Shown here: positions 26,640 through 35,554 of the stretch, one piece after another
How the letters are laid out: each line of letters opens with the position of its first letter
How positions within the stretch are numbered: the first letter of the stretch is position 1
NCBI GenBank assembly: GCA_963795415.1
Contig: CAWCHQ010000003.1
Span: forward strand, 186,001-250,000
DNA length: 64,000 nt
Source: CAVSUZ01 sp963795415
Lineage (GTDB): Bacteria > Pseudomonadota > Alphaproteobacteria > Acetobacterales > Acetobacteraceae
Direction of reading: 5' to 3'
Program-made: the position numbers and the translations under genes
Notes under the pieces: generated by a model
Database searches by the model: none
What the model saw: only the letters and a program-made list of their open reading frames with translations
Told to the model about the DNA's origin: nothing

Positions 26640-28031
26640 TCAGGGCCGGTCGATTTCCAGGTCCGCGAGGAAACGGTCACGCCACGCATCAAGGCTGTTG
26701 CGACGCATGACTTCAATCAGCACTGCGTGTCTTGCCCTTCTCTCTTCCAAGCGCATTCCCAGCGCCTGCTCCAATGCGGAGGCGACGGCGGTTTCATCAT
26801 AGGGATTGACGATGAGCGCGGCAGAAAGCTCGGCGGCGGCGCCGGTGAATTGCGAAAGCACGAGCGCGCCGGGATCCTGCGGGTCCTGCGCGGCGACAAA
26901 TTCCTTAGCAACAAGATTCATGCCGTCGCGCAGGGGAGTGACGAGGCCGACGCGCGCTTCGGCATAGAGCGGCATCAGGGCGTTGCGTGAGAAACTGCGA
27001 TTGAGGTAGCGCAGCGGGACCCAGTCCACGTCGGCGAAGCGGCCGTTGATGCGACCTGCCTCGGCTTCCAGCTCGCGCCGGATCTCGCGATAGGTCTGCA
27101 CGTCGGAGCGCGAGGGTGGCGCAATCTGCATGAAGACTACCTGGCCGTCCGCATTGTCCTGCAAAAAGCGCTCGAAGGCGCGGAAGCGCTGACGCAGTCC
27201 CTTCGAATAATCGAGTCGGTCCACGCTGATGATCAGTGGGCGCCCCCGCAGGCTGTCGCGCAGTCGGAGCGCCTGGCGGCGGTGGGTGGGGTGTTGGGCT
27301 TCAGCGCGGGCGTTGGCGATATGCACGCCGATCGGATAGACGCCGGTGCGGAACGTGCTGCCCTCTGTGGTGAGATCGCCGTTCGGCTGCATTTGTCCAC
27401 CGGCGTGGCGCCGGATGTAATCGGCAAAAGCGGTACGATCGGTTTCGGTCTGGAACCCGAGCAGATCGAAGGCGCACATGGCACGGACGAGCTCGGCGTG
27501 GGCAGGGACCGTCATCAGGACGCCAGGTTCGGGGAACGGAGTGTGGAGAAAGAGGCCGAGGCGGTTAGTTGTTCCGATGGTTCGCAAGGCTTCTGCCAGG
27601 CAGAGCAGATGATAGTCGTGCGCCCAGATGAGATCGTGCGGGCGGAGGATGGGAAGAAGGGCGCGGGCGAAGAGCTGGTTAACGCGGCGGTAGCCGGCAA
27701 AATCGCCCCAGTCGAAATTTGCGAGGCCGATCTGATAATGCAGGACAGGCCAGAGCGCGCCATTGGCGAAGCCGCGATAGAACTCATCGTAATCGTGGCG
27801 AGAGAGGTCCATGGTGATCAGCGTGATGGCGCCGATGGTCCGGCCATCGTGGATCATCGGATCGGTTTCGCTTGATACTTCGCCGCTCCAGCCGAACCAG
27901 ACGCCACCGCGGGCCTTCAGCGCATCGAGAACGCCGACTGCGAGACCTCCCGCGGCCGGTTCTCCTTCGGTGATGGGAGCGACGCGGTTGGAGACGACGA
28001 CCAGACGCGCCGGCTCCGGTCCTGCGGTCAT
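26640..28031 (-). CDS. otsA: trehalose-6-phosphate synthase
   Basis: A 463-residue GT20 enzyme joining UDP-glucose and glucose 6-phosphate. Landmarks are VVVSNRVAP at the N-terminus, WFGWSG, VNQLFARALLP, WAHDYHLLCLAEALR, GLFLHTPFPEPGVLMTVP, the substrate Arg/Lys region SVDRLDYSKGL and the C-terminal nucleotide-sugar loop TPLRDGMNLVAKEFVAAQ. No otsB phosphatase gene is in the window, so T6P would be dephosphorylated elsewhere. The start overlaps the ABC exporter stop by four bases, so the two are translationally coupled. Confidence 0.96.
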   Translation of the reverse strand: MTAGPEPARLVVVSNRVAPITEGEPAAGGLAVGVLDALKARGGVWFGWSGEVSSETDPMIHDGRTIGAITLITMDLSRHDYDEFYRGFANGALWPVLHYQIGLANFDWGDFAGYRRVNQLFARALLPILRPHDLIWAHDYHLLCLAEALRTIGTTNRLGLFLHTPFPEPGVLMTVPAHAELVRAMCAFDLLGFQTETDRTAFADYIRRHAGGQMQPNGDLTTEGSTFRTGVYPIGVHIANARAEAQHPTHRRQALRLRDSLRGRPLIISVDRLDYSKGLRQRFRAFERFLQDNADGQVVFMQIAPPSRSDVQTYREIRRELEAEAGRINGRFADVDWVPLRYLNRSFSRNALMPLYAEARVGLVTPLRDGMNLVAKEFVAAQDPQDPGALVLSQFTGAAAELSAALIVNPYDETAVASALEQALGMRLEERRARHAVLIEVMRRNSLDAWRDRFLADLEIDRP

Positions 28032-29908
28032 GCGGCTTCGGGCAGCGGCTCCATTTGCTGCTGGCGAAGCAGTTCTCGGTATGGTCCGGGGCGAAGGGCG
28101 AGTACGCCGGGTGGCCCGTCATCGACGATGCGGCCGCGGTCCATAACGATGATGCGATCGAAGTTGCTCAAGGTGGAGAGGCGGTGGGCGATGGCGATAA
28201 CGGTGCGGCCCTGCATGAGGCGGTCGAGGCCAGCCTGGATAGCGCGCTCGCTTTCACTATCCAGTGCGCTGGTGGCCTCATCGAGCAGGAGGATGGGCGC
28301 ATCCTTCAACAATGCGCGAGCGATGGCCAGGCGCTGGCGCTGGCCGCCCGAGAGCTTCACGCCGCGGTCGCCCACGATGGTGTCGAAGCCTTCGGGGAGG
28401 GCTTCGATGAAGTCGCGGCAGTGCGCCATCGCGGCCGCGGCGAGAACTTCCTCGGTGGTGGCGGAAGGCCGCGCGTACCGGATGTTTTCCAGCACAGAGC
28501 GATGAAACAGGCTGATGTCCTGCGGCACGATGGCCATTGTGTCGCGTAGGCTGTCCTGGGTGACGAAACGAGTGTTCTGATCGTCGATACAGATTTGCCC
28601 CCCGGACACGTCGTAGAATCGCTGCAGGAGGGCGAGGACGGTGGATTTGCCAGCACCGGAATAGCCAACCAGGCCAACGCGCTCACCGGGTTCGATGTCC
28701 AGGTTGAAGTCGCGCAGGACTGGAGCGCGGGCCGGGTACGCGAAAGCGACGGAGTGGAAGGAGACCCTGCCGGGCCCGGCGCGCAGCTGGGCGGCATTGG
28801 GCAGATCGGGAAGCTCGTGCGGTACAAGCAGGGCGGCGATGGCTTCATGGAGACGGGCGACTTGCTGGGTGAGGTTTACGAGGGCGACGGCGAGATCGCG
28901 CGTGCAGTTAAGGATTGTCATGGCAAGCGCGGTGAGAAGGGCGATGTCGCCGACGCTGGCGCGCCCGTGCTGCCACAGCAGGATGCCGATTGCGACGACG
29001 CCGGCGGTGAGCAGGGCTGTCAGGGCGGCGTGGAGCAGGCGAAGCTTTTCGAGATAGATCAGGCTGTTTGTGCGTGATGCCATTTCCCGGCCGACACGTT
29101 CGCCGATGCGGCGTTGTTCGCGGAACGTAGCGCCGAATGCGCGGACGACGCCCATGTTTGTGACGACATCCACGATCTCACCGTCGAGGCCGGCGGCGCG
29201 TTCGGCATAGGCACGATGCAGAGCGGTGCCCCGGCGAGCGAGCCAATAAATAAGTGCGCCGAGTGCGGTGGAGATAACAACGAGCGCGGCGGCGAGCGGC
29301 GGGTTAACGGAACCGATGAAGAAAATCGCGCAAACTACTGCCACGCATGGTGGGAGGACATTCCAGGAGCCGGTATTTTCAACGGTGAAGGCGGCTTCTG
29401 CGGTGGCGGAGATGCGTCCGGCGAGGGCGCCTGGCAGACGCTCGGCAAACCAGCTTTGTGAATGACCGCTGAGGTGGCGGAACAGGTCGCGGCGGATATC
29501 GCCGGTGACGGCGACGAAGGTGTGGGCGGCGGTCCAACCGCCGACCCGCCACAACAGATTATCCGCGGCGATTAAGGCGCAGAGAAGGATGAAGGCGGTC
29601 CAGACGGGTCGGTGGGCCGCGGGGCCGGCGGCGACGATGTCGATGAGGTTTTTGAGACCGTATTGGGTTGAAACGCTGCAGATAACGGCGGCGGGGACGG
29701 AGGCGAAGATGGTGGCGTGGCCGAGTTTGTGGCGGCGCACGTGGGCGGAGAGGAAGGCGAGGGGGCCGAGCGCGGCGGGTGCGCGCGCGCCGGCCAAGGG
29801 CGCGGGCGGGACGGCCGCGAGGCGAACGGTTCGCATAATTCGGCCCGATCCTTTCGTGCTTCTTTCTGGCGAGAAATCCGCCGGATTCTCGCCATATTCG
29901 AATTTCAT
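28028..29908 (-). CDS. ABC exporter, fused permease-ATPase (type IV, MsbA/ATM-like)
   Basis: A 626-residue half-transporter. Membrane helices fill residues 60-330 (for example LPPCVAVVCAIFFIGSVNPP). The ATPase follows with Walker A GYSGAGKST, Q-loop IVPQDISLFH, signature VKLSGGQRQRLAIARALL, Walker B ILLLDEATSALD and the switch His in AIAHRLSTL. All catalytic residues are present, so a homodimer is likely. An alternative ATG at 29836 (MRTVRLAAVPP) may be the true start. The downstream overlap with otsA suggests co-expression with trehalose synthesis. The substrate is unknown; lipids or glycans are typical for this class. Confidence 0.93.
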   Translation of the reverse strand: MKFEYGENPADFSPERSTKGSGRIMRTVRLAAVPPAPLAGARAPAALGPLAFLSAHVRRHKLGHATIFASVPAAVICSVSTQYGLKNLIDIVAAGPAAHRPVWTAFILLCALIAADNLLWRVGGWTAAHTFVAVTGDIRRDLFRHLSGHSQSWFAERLPGALAGRISATAEAAFTVENTGSWNVLPPCVAVVCAIFFIGSVNPPLAAALVVISTALGALIYWLARRGTALHRAYAERAAGLDGEIVDVVTNMGVVRAFGATFREQRRIGERVGREMASRTNSLIYLEKLRLLHAALTALLTAGVVAIGILLWQHGRASVGDIALLTALAMTILNCTRDLAVALVNLTQQVARLHEAIAALLVPHELPDLPNAAQLRAGPGRVSFHSVAFAYPARAPVLRDFNLDIEPGERVGLVGYSGAGKSTVLALLQRFYDVSGGQICIDDQNTRFVTQDSLRDTMAIVPQDISLFHRSVLENIRYARPSATTEEVLAAAAMAHCRDFIEALPEGFDTIVGDRGVKLSGGQRQRLAIARALLKDAPILLLDEATSALDSESERAIQAGLDRLMQGRTVIAIAHRLSTLSNFDRIIVMDRGRIVDDGPPGVLALRPGPYRELLRQQQMEPLPEAA

Positions 29909-30004
29909 AACTCACAATTGATAGAGGCTGGGCAGGAACAAAGTCAAGCCACAGTAATTGTTTAATTTTGCTCACCTCCTCCAAGAAGACAGGGGCCCAT
30001 TACT
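29909..30004. promoter_or_regulatory. AT-rich divergent promoter region
   Basis: A 96-base gap between the divergent ABC exporter and glycosyltransferase genes, with AT-rich blocks (ataactcacaattgata, taattgtttaattttgct). The sequence acctcctcc just before 30005 is pyrimidine-rich, so the glycosyltransferase has no clear ribosome site. No defined operator was found. Confidence 0.4.
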
Positions 30005-31063
30005 ATGCGTATTGCTCAGATCGCGCCTTTATTCGAGGCGGTGCCGCCAAGGCTGTACGGTGGTACTGAGCGTGTGGTGTATTCGTTGACTGAAGAACTG
30101 GTTGCGATGGGCCATGACGTTACCCTGTTTGCCAGCGGGGATTCGGTAACTTCGGCCAGGCTGGCGCCGATGCGGGAACGGGCACTGCGGCTGGATCCGA
30201 GCGTGAGGGACTGGATCGCTTATTACATGCGCATGATGGAACTGGTGCGCCGGCGGGCCGACGAGTTCGACGTGCTGCACTTTCACACCGACTACTTTCC
30301 CTTGTCGCTGTTCGGCCGACAGCGCACGCCCTTCGTGACCACGCTGCATGGGCGGCTTGATCTGCTGGAGTTCAAGGAGATTTACGAGACGTTCCCCGCC
30401 GCGCCATTTGTATCCATTTCCGATCACCAACGGCGCCCGATCCCTAGGCTGAACTGGATACGGACGGTGCTGCACGGCATGCCTGCCCGCCTATTGACGC
30501 CGCACCCGGTGAAGCAGAGCTACTTTGCGTTCCTGGGCCGCATCTCGCCGGAAAAGGGGGTGAACAGGGCAATCCGGATATCTGCTGAAGCAGGCGTCAA
30601 ACTGAAGATTGCGGCAAAGGTGGACGTGGCAGACCAGGCCTATTGGGATGAAGAGATCGGACCGCTGGTGGCGCGCAGCCCGCATGTAGAGTTCATCGGC
30701 GAAATCAACAACTTGCAGAAGCCGGCATTTCTCTCCGGGGCGCATGCGCTGCTGTTCCCCATCGATTGGCCGGAGCCGTTCGGGCTGGTGATGATCGAAG
30801 CGATGGCGTGCGGCACGCCGGTGATCGCGTTCAATCGCGGCTCGGTGCCGGAAGTGATCGACCATGGAATGACAGGGTTCATCGTACCTGATGAGGCGGC
30901 GGCGGTTGCTGCAATCGGCAGTCTGAACAGGCTGGATCGCCGGGGGGTGCGGGTGCAGTTCGACCGGCGGTTCACGGCGCGGCGGATGGCGGAGGACTAT
31001 TTGAGCGTTTATGAGGAGCTGTGCGAGCCGAGCCGGCCGCTGCTGCGGGCGGTGGGAGACTGA
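30005..31063 (+). CDS. glycosyltransferase family 4
   Basis: A 352-residue GT-B glycosyltransferase. The N-domain starts MRIAQIAPLFEAVPPRLYGG with the typical GGTERVV glycine loop and FDVLHFHTDYFPLSL. The C-domain has FLGRISPEKGVNRAI and the nucleotide-sugar motif DWPEPFGLVMIEAMACGTPV (E-x7-E). Such enzymes build exopolysaccharide, LPS or glycolipid and act at the inner face of the membrane. It is divergent from the otsA-ABC exporter pair, which may mark a surface-glycan or osmoprotection locus. Confidence 0.93.
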   Translation: MRIAQIAPLFEAVPPRLYGGTERVVYSLTEELVAMGHDVTLFASGDSVTSARLAPMRERALRLDPSVRDWIAYYMRMMELVRRRADEFDVLHFHTDYFPLSLFGRQRTPFVTTLHGRLDLLEFKEIYETFPAAPFVSISDHQRRPIPRLNWIRTVLHGMPARLLTPHPVKQSYFAFLGRISPEKGVNRAIRISAEAGVKLKIAAKVDVADQAYWDEEIGPLVARSPHVEFIGEINNLQKPAFLSGAHALLFPIDWPEPFGLVMIEAMACGTPVIAFNRGSVPEVIDHGMTGFIVPDEAAAVAAIGSLNRLDRRGVRVQFDRRFTARRMAEDYLSVYEELCEPSRPLLRAVGD

Positions 31064-31103
31064 GCAAGGGCCCTTCCGCAGTGGCGGCTGCGGAAGGGCT
31101 TGC
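31064..31103. terminator. bidirectional stem-loop after the glycosyltransferase
   Basis: Arms cccttccgca (31071-31080) and tgcggaaggg (31089-31098) pair perfectly around gtggcggc, and flanking gcaag/cttgc extend the stem with a bulge. It sits between the convergent stops at 31063 and 31112. Confidence 0.65.
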
Positions 31104-31111
31104 CTGCTTTG

Positions 31112-33094
31112 TCACAACTGGTGCACGCCAGTGAGAACGACGTTAGCGTTGTTGCTGGTGGTGATGTGCAAGCCACCGGAGACGAATTGCTCGTTGGTGA
31201 TAGCGACGCCGGACCCGAGCACAAGGTGGTCCACGCCCGATTTGAAGTCGTTCACGGTCATGCTTCCCCCGTCACTGAGGCCGGCATCGACTTCGTAGAT
31301 TGAAGCGGGGGATGCTTTTACCCCATAGACCGCGGTAGTGCCGCTGCCCATGACGATGTGGGCCGCGCCGGAACCAGTATTGACATATGCGCTGCCCGAG
31401 CCTCCGATGAATGTCATCGCGTCGGAGGTGTTGACGAGGTGAATGCTACCGCTGTTGGCGCTGGCGTTGGCGTTGCCGCCACCATCCAGATAGAGGTTGT
31501 AATCGCCGGAGTTGAGCGTAAGGGAGTTGGTTTCGAGTGAGTTGTCCCAGGTGGTAATAGTCATTGTAGCGGCATTGTCCGACCCGGTTTCGAAATAGCC
31601 GGACATCGAGCCGGAGTGGCTAGGGCTGTTGAAATTCACCGTGCCACCCTGATCCTCGATGCACTGGTTTTTCACCGTGCCGTTAACGTTCAGAGTGCCA
31701 CCAGTATAAACATAGAAGTTGTCAAGATAGCCCCCTTGCTCGTTGACGGTGGCGTTACCAAACACGAAATAATCGGTGGTTCCGGTGGATGCGGTGTTGA
31801 CAGTGATGTTAGCGCTCGCGTTGGCGTTGATATGGCTAAACCCGGCGGTGGGGCTGAGGTTGATAACGTCGTTTCCATTGCTATACACGATGGCCGATGC
31901 ATCCATCGTGATGCTGTTCGTTGAGCCGGTTGCAGTATAGACGTTGCTGCCGCCGTCACCTGCCGCGATGGTCACGGTAACACCGCCGGATCGGCCCATC
32001 ACGGTTTCATTGGGCTTCTGGGTGGTGGCGGTGAGGTGACCCGCGCCACCCTCCACGGTCCAGCCCGGCTTGGTGAAGACGTAGATCTGGTCGCCGGTAG
32101 TGCCACGAAAGTCAACGGTTGCGCCTGGCGCCCCGAAATCGGTGCTCACCTTGTTGGTCAACACGGCGGCGTTATAGCCGACATTGCTGGCCAGTGTCCC
32201 CATGCCGCGCAGAAGCGTGCCGGGGTTGTTGTCAGCGAATGTATTGCCCTGAACGATCACGTTCTGGCTGTCGGTTTGGTTCCACACGGCGGTGAACGAC
32301 GCGGGGTGGACCCAGTCATCGACAAGCGTGTTGCCGGTGATTAAGGTGGAGCTGTCGGGGTGTTGGTCCTCTCCGCCGCCGATGTGGATCATGATGCCGG
32401 TCGAAGCCTGCGGACCTTTGACGATAGTGTTTCCGTGGATCACCGAGTTGCCGCCGTCCGGGAGGTCGATCGAGTAACTCGCATTCCCGGTGGCAGTATC
32501 GGTTATGAGATTGTTTTCGATTGTGGTGTTGAATGCGCGGCTCTTGACCTCGTGTCCCGCGATCGCGTTTTCGGCGACGCTGTTTTCGAGGACGAAAGTG
32601 TTGACGTAGCCGATATACATCCCGTGACCCTGGGCATCACCCACGCCGTTATGGTCGAAGGTGCTGCCCTGAACGATCAGCGTGCCGGTACCCTGGATGA
32701 ATGGGGTTGCAAGGATGCCGTCCTGATTGTCGTGGAAGGTGTCGTTGACGACGTTGAGATTACCACTTTGGAGGCGAATGCCCGCGCCGTTTTCGGACCC
32801 GGACTTGGCGCCGGACAAGGTTAGGCCTTCAATCGTTACGTTCGGGTTGTTGCCTTCGGTTCCGACGATGAAGAGTCCCTTGCTGACGTTGATCTTGGGG
32901 TTGGAGGTGGTGGGCGCAACCACGTTAACGGCGCCATTACCGGCGGCCTCGATCGTCAGATCCTTAGTAATGCCGATGTCTGCCGCGGTGTAAGTGCCGG
33001 CATCAATTGCGATTGTATCTCCGGCATGGGCAGCGGTGACGGCTGCCTGGATGGTCGTAAACTGCTCGTCGGCTCCAACCTTCAAGATGCTCAT
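31112..33094 (-). CDS. large right-handed beta-helix repeat protein, probably secreted
   Basis: A 660-residue protein. Residues 1-330 form a pectate-lyase-like beta-helix: FTTIQAAVTAAHAGDTIAID, IEGLTLSGAKSG and NNLITDTATGNASYSIDL, with many Asn ladders. Residues 340-600 are Gly/Ser/Thr/Asn-rich repeats resembling bacterial adhesins (TATGSTNSITMDASAIVYS). The C-terminus YEVDAGLSDGGSMTVNDF and FKSGVDHLVL resembles ends of type I secreted RTX-like proteins. There is no Sec signal, in keeping with type I secretion, though no secretion genes are nearby. Sequence composition is richer in Asn and Thr than the neighbours. Confidence 0.82.
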   Translation of the reverse strand: MSILKVGADEQFTTIQAAVTAAHAGDTIAIDAGTYTAADIGITKDLTIEAAGNGAVNVVAPTTSNPKINVSKGLFIVGTEGNNPNVTIEGLTLSGAKSGSENGAGIRLQSGNLNVVNDTFHDNQDGILATPFIQGTGTLIVQGSTFDHNGVGDAQGHGMYIGYVNTFVLENSVAENAIAGHEVKSRAFNTTIENNLITDTATGNASYSIDLPDGGNSVIHGNTIVKGPQASTGIMIHIGGGEDQHPDSSTLITGNTLVDDWVHPASFTAVWNQTDSQNVIVQGNTFADNNPGTLLRGMGTLASNVGYNAAVLTNKVSTDFGAPGATVDFRGTTGDQIYVFTKPGWTVEGGAGHLTATTQKPNETVMGRSGGVTVTIAAGDGGSNVYTATGSTNSITMDASAIVYSNGNDVINLSPTAGFSHINANASANITVNTASTGTTDYFVFGNATVNEQGGYLDNFYVYTGGTLNVNGTVKNQCIEDQGGTVNFNSPSHSGSMSGYFETGSDNAATMTITTWDNSLETNSLTLNSGDYNLYLDGGGNANASANSGSIHLVNTSDAMTFIGGSGSAYVNTGSGAAHIVMGSGTTAVYGVKASPASIYEVDAGLSDGGSMTVNDFKSGVDHLVLGSGVAITNEQFVSGGLHITTSNNANVVLTGVHQL

Positions 33095-33284
33095 GGCGAA
33101 TGACCCCTTTGCTGAGAGAAAGGATCGTCTTGTGAGACGCGATCCAGGAATTGCGATGGGGCTCAATCTCCGGGAATTTGGTTAGCCAAGGGTTAAAGCG
33201 CGGAACAAAAAGGAGACGGGGTTGCGGTCCCGCCCAGGTCGAGGCCTGATAGGCTCGCCGTAGTGTCTCAACCGGAGCTTGCTG

Positions 33285-34394
33285 ATGCCTGATGCCCCGC
33301 ACCTTGCCGACCCGAGCGGCGACTACCAGACCCTGCACGAGTTCATTCCGGCAGCGCGAGCCAAGCTGTCCGACCATATCTGGGGCTATCTGATCGGGGC
33401 CACGGAGACGGAGACGACCTTGCGGCGTAACCGCCTGGCGCTGGATACGATTGCGTTACGCCCGCGCGTGTGCCGCGACGTCTCGCAGGTGGATTGCACG
33501 ACGACATTCCTGCGCATGCGGATGCGTTTGCCGGTGATGCTGGCGCCGGTGGGATCGCTGGAGTTTTTCCATCCGGGCGGGGCGGCGACGGCAGGAGCGG
33601 CCGCGTCGGCATTCGGAGTCCCGATCATCGTCAGTTCCGTGACAAAGCCGGGACTGGAGGAGTTGGCGGCAGCGGCTCCAGGGCCAAAGGCGTTCCAGTT
33701 GTATGTTCGCGGCGATGATGCGTGGACCGATGACGTGGTCCGCCGCGCGGGGGATGCGGGCTATGATGCCTTCGCGATCACTGTCGATACGGCGGCGTAT
33801 TCCCGGCGGGAGCGGGATATCGCGGCGCGGTTCATCAAGCCGTGGCGAACGGCTGCAACCGGCCATCAGTATCAGGCGGCTTTCTCCTGGGATAACGTGA
33901 AGCATTACAAGGATCGTCACACCCTGCCGCTGATCCTGAAGGGCATTTCGACCGCGGAGGATGCCGTGCTGGCCTGCGAGCATGGGGTGGATGTCGTGTA
34001 CGTGTCGAATTACGGTGGGCGGCAGCTCGATCACGGGTGCGGTGCGATGGATGCGCTGCCGGAAATTCTCGCGGCGATTGCGGGGCGGGCGCGGGTGATT
34101 GTTGACGGCGGGATCTGTCGGGGCACCGACGTGGTGAAGGCTATTGCTCTCGGGGCGGACGCAGTGGCGATCGGGCGGCTGTATTGCTATGGGCTGGCGG
34201 CGGCAGGTGCGGCGGGCGTGCAGCGTGTGCTGGAGCTGCTGGAGCAGGAGACCGCAGTCGCGATGGCGTTGCTGGGGGTGATGAAATTCAGCGACCTGGA
34301 CCGGTCATATCTGCATCCGGGGGCGCCGGCGGTCGCGCAGCCGCATGTGCATAGCGCGTTCCCGTTGTTGTTTCCGACGCCTGAAGCGCCGTAG
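33285..34394 (+). CDS. FMN-dependent alpha-hydroxy-acid oxidase/dehydrogenase
   Basis: A 369-residue TIM-barrel flavoenzyme of the lactate/glycolate/mandelate oxidase family. Visible landmarks are PVMLAPVGSLEFFHPGGA, the FMN-site VSSVTKPGLEEL, FQLYVRGDD, and the active-site block VYVSNYGGRQLDHG with the catalytic His. VIVDGGICRGTDVVKAIALG and GRLYCYGLAAAG follow for phosphate binding. The ATG at 33285 is preferred over two upstream non-ATG codons. The substrate (lactate, glycolate or a related acid) is not resolved. It lacks the membrane insert of L-lactate dehydrogenase LldD. Confidence 0.9.
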   Translation: MPDAPHLADPSGDYQTLHEFIPAARAKLSDHIWGYLIGATETETTLRRNRLALDTIALRPRVCRDVSQVDCTTTFLRMRMRLPVMLAPVGSLEFFHPGGAATAGAAASAFGVPIIVSSVTKPGLEELAAAAPGPKAFQLYVRGDDAWTDDVVRRAGDAGYDAFAITVDTAAYSRRERDIAARFIKPWRTAATGHQYQAAFSWDNVKHYKDRHTLPLILKGISTAEDAVLACEHGVDVVYVSNYGGRQLDHGCGAMDALPEILAAIAGRARVIVDGGICRGTDVVKAIALGADAVAIGRLYCYGLAAAGAAGVQRVLELLEQETAVAMALLGVMKFSDLDRSYLHPGAPAVAQPHVHSAFPLLFPTPEAP

Positions 34395-34419
34395 GCGTCG
34401 CTGAAACAGCGGTGCTGTA

Positions 34420-34475
34420 CGCGGGCACAAGGTTGCTTCCGCCGGCTTTGCTGGGCTCGCAATGACAATGGTAGG
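34420..34475. repeat. dispersed intergenic repeat (ggctttgctgggctcgcaatgac type)
   Basis: The gap between the hydroxyacid oxidase and zinc dehydrogenase genes holds a sequence of the type gcttccgccggctttgctgg followed by gctcgcaatgac. It is a common intergenic repeat in alphaproteobacteria. It is not coding. Confidence 0.4.
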
Positions 34476-34495
34476 CGGGATTAACGGAGGAAGCG

Positions 34496-35548
34496 ATGAA
34501 AGGTGTTGTATTCACCGGAGGCCGCGAACTGGAAATGATGGAATTTCCCGATCCCGCGCCGGGGGAAGGGGAAGTCGTGATCGAGATGAAGGCTTCCGGC
34601 ATGTGCGGGAGCGATCTGCACCAGTACCGGAGGCCGAAAGGTGAAAAGCAGGCGGTCGGCGGTTTGCCGGCCAATCCGAACCCGGTGATTGCCGGGCATG
34701 AGCCCTGTGGGATCGTCGCAGCGCGAGGCTCCGGCGTGAATGAGCGCGAGGCGCGGATCGGGGCGCGCGTGATGGTGCACCACTACCAGGGCTGCACATT
34801 GTGCGCACATTGCCGCTCCGGCTGGTCGCAGCTCTGCCAGGAGCAGCCGGTAAAGGTGTATGGAAACAACGCTAATGGCGGGCACGCTAAATATCTTTGC
34901 GTGCCGGCGAACACACTGGTGCCGTTGGCTGATGAGCTGTCATTCGAGACGGGAGCGGCGATCTCCTGCGGCACGGGCACGGCCTGGAGCGCACTGCGGC
35001 GGATGAACCTGTCGGGGAATGACACGATCGCGATTTTTGGCCAGGGACCGGTCGGTCTGTCGGCGACCCAGCTTGCGAAGTCCATGGGCGCGCGGGTAAT
35101 CGCCCTTGATATCAGCCAACCGCGGCTGAATCGGGCGAAGGAGTTCGGCGCCGATGATGTTGTCGATCCGCGTTCCAACGATCCGGTCGGGGCGGTGAAG
35201 GATTTAACGCATGGCCGCGGGGCTGATTTGACGCTGGATACATCGAGCTCGCCGGAAGGACGGATTGCGGCGATCCGCAGTACGAAGGTTTGGGGCACGA
35301 TGTGTTTTGTAGGCGAGCGGAACAACGTGACGATCGATGTGAGCCCGGATGTGCTGCGCAAGCAGCTCACGATGATCGGGTCCTGGACGTTTTCGGTGGT
35401 TGGCCAGGCGGAGTGCGCGCGCTTTATCGCGGAGCGACGGATTCCGGTGGACCGGTTGTTTACGGAGAGGTGGCGGCTGGAGCAGGCGGGGGAGGCGTAC
35501 CGGTTGTTTGACACTCAGACGACGGGGAAGGGCGTGTTCCTGATGTGA
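34496..35548 (+). CDS. zinc-dependent medium-chain alcohol dehydrogenase
   Basis: A 350-residue MDR enzyme. The catalytic zinc site is GMCGSDLHQY and GHEPCGIV. The structural zinc loop has only part of the usual four-Cys pattern (CTLCAHCRSGWSQLC, spacing C-x2-C-x2-C-x7-C), so it is complete. The NAD-binding motif is FGQGPVGLSATQLAKSMG followed by VIALDIS. Substrate could be a threonine, sorbitol or short alcohol; the family is broad. The start has a ribosome site (GGAGGAAG). It ends seven bases before the convergent sulfotransferase stop. Confidence 0.92.
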   Translation: MKGVVFTGGRELEMMEFPDPAPGEGEVVIEMKASGMCGSDLHQYRRPKGEKQAVGGLPANPNPVIAGHEPCGIVAARGSGVNEREARIGARVMVHHYQGCTLCAHCRSGWSQLCQEQPVKVYGNNANGGHAKYLCVPANTLVPLADELSFETGAAISCGTGTAWSALRRMNLSGNDTIAIFGQGPVGLSATQLAKSMGARVIALDISQPRLNRAKEFGADDVVDPRSNDPVGAVKDLTHGRGADLTLDTSSSPEGRIAAIRSTKVWGTMCFVGERNNVTIDVSPDVLRKQLTMIGSWTFSVVGQAECARFIAERRIPVDRLFTERWRLEQAGEAYRLFDTQTTGKGVFLM

Positions 35549-35554
35549 CTGGCC

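Noticed and set aside
29935..29965. An EcfG promoter before the glycosyltransferase
   Set aside because: GGAAC is present but the GTT lies about 20 bases away and lacks the C, outside the accepted spacing.
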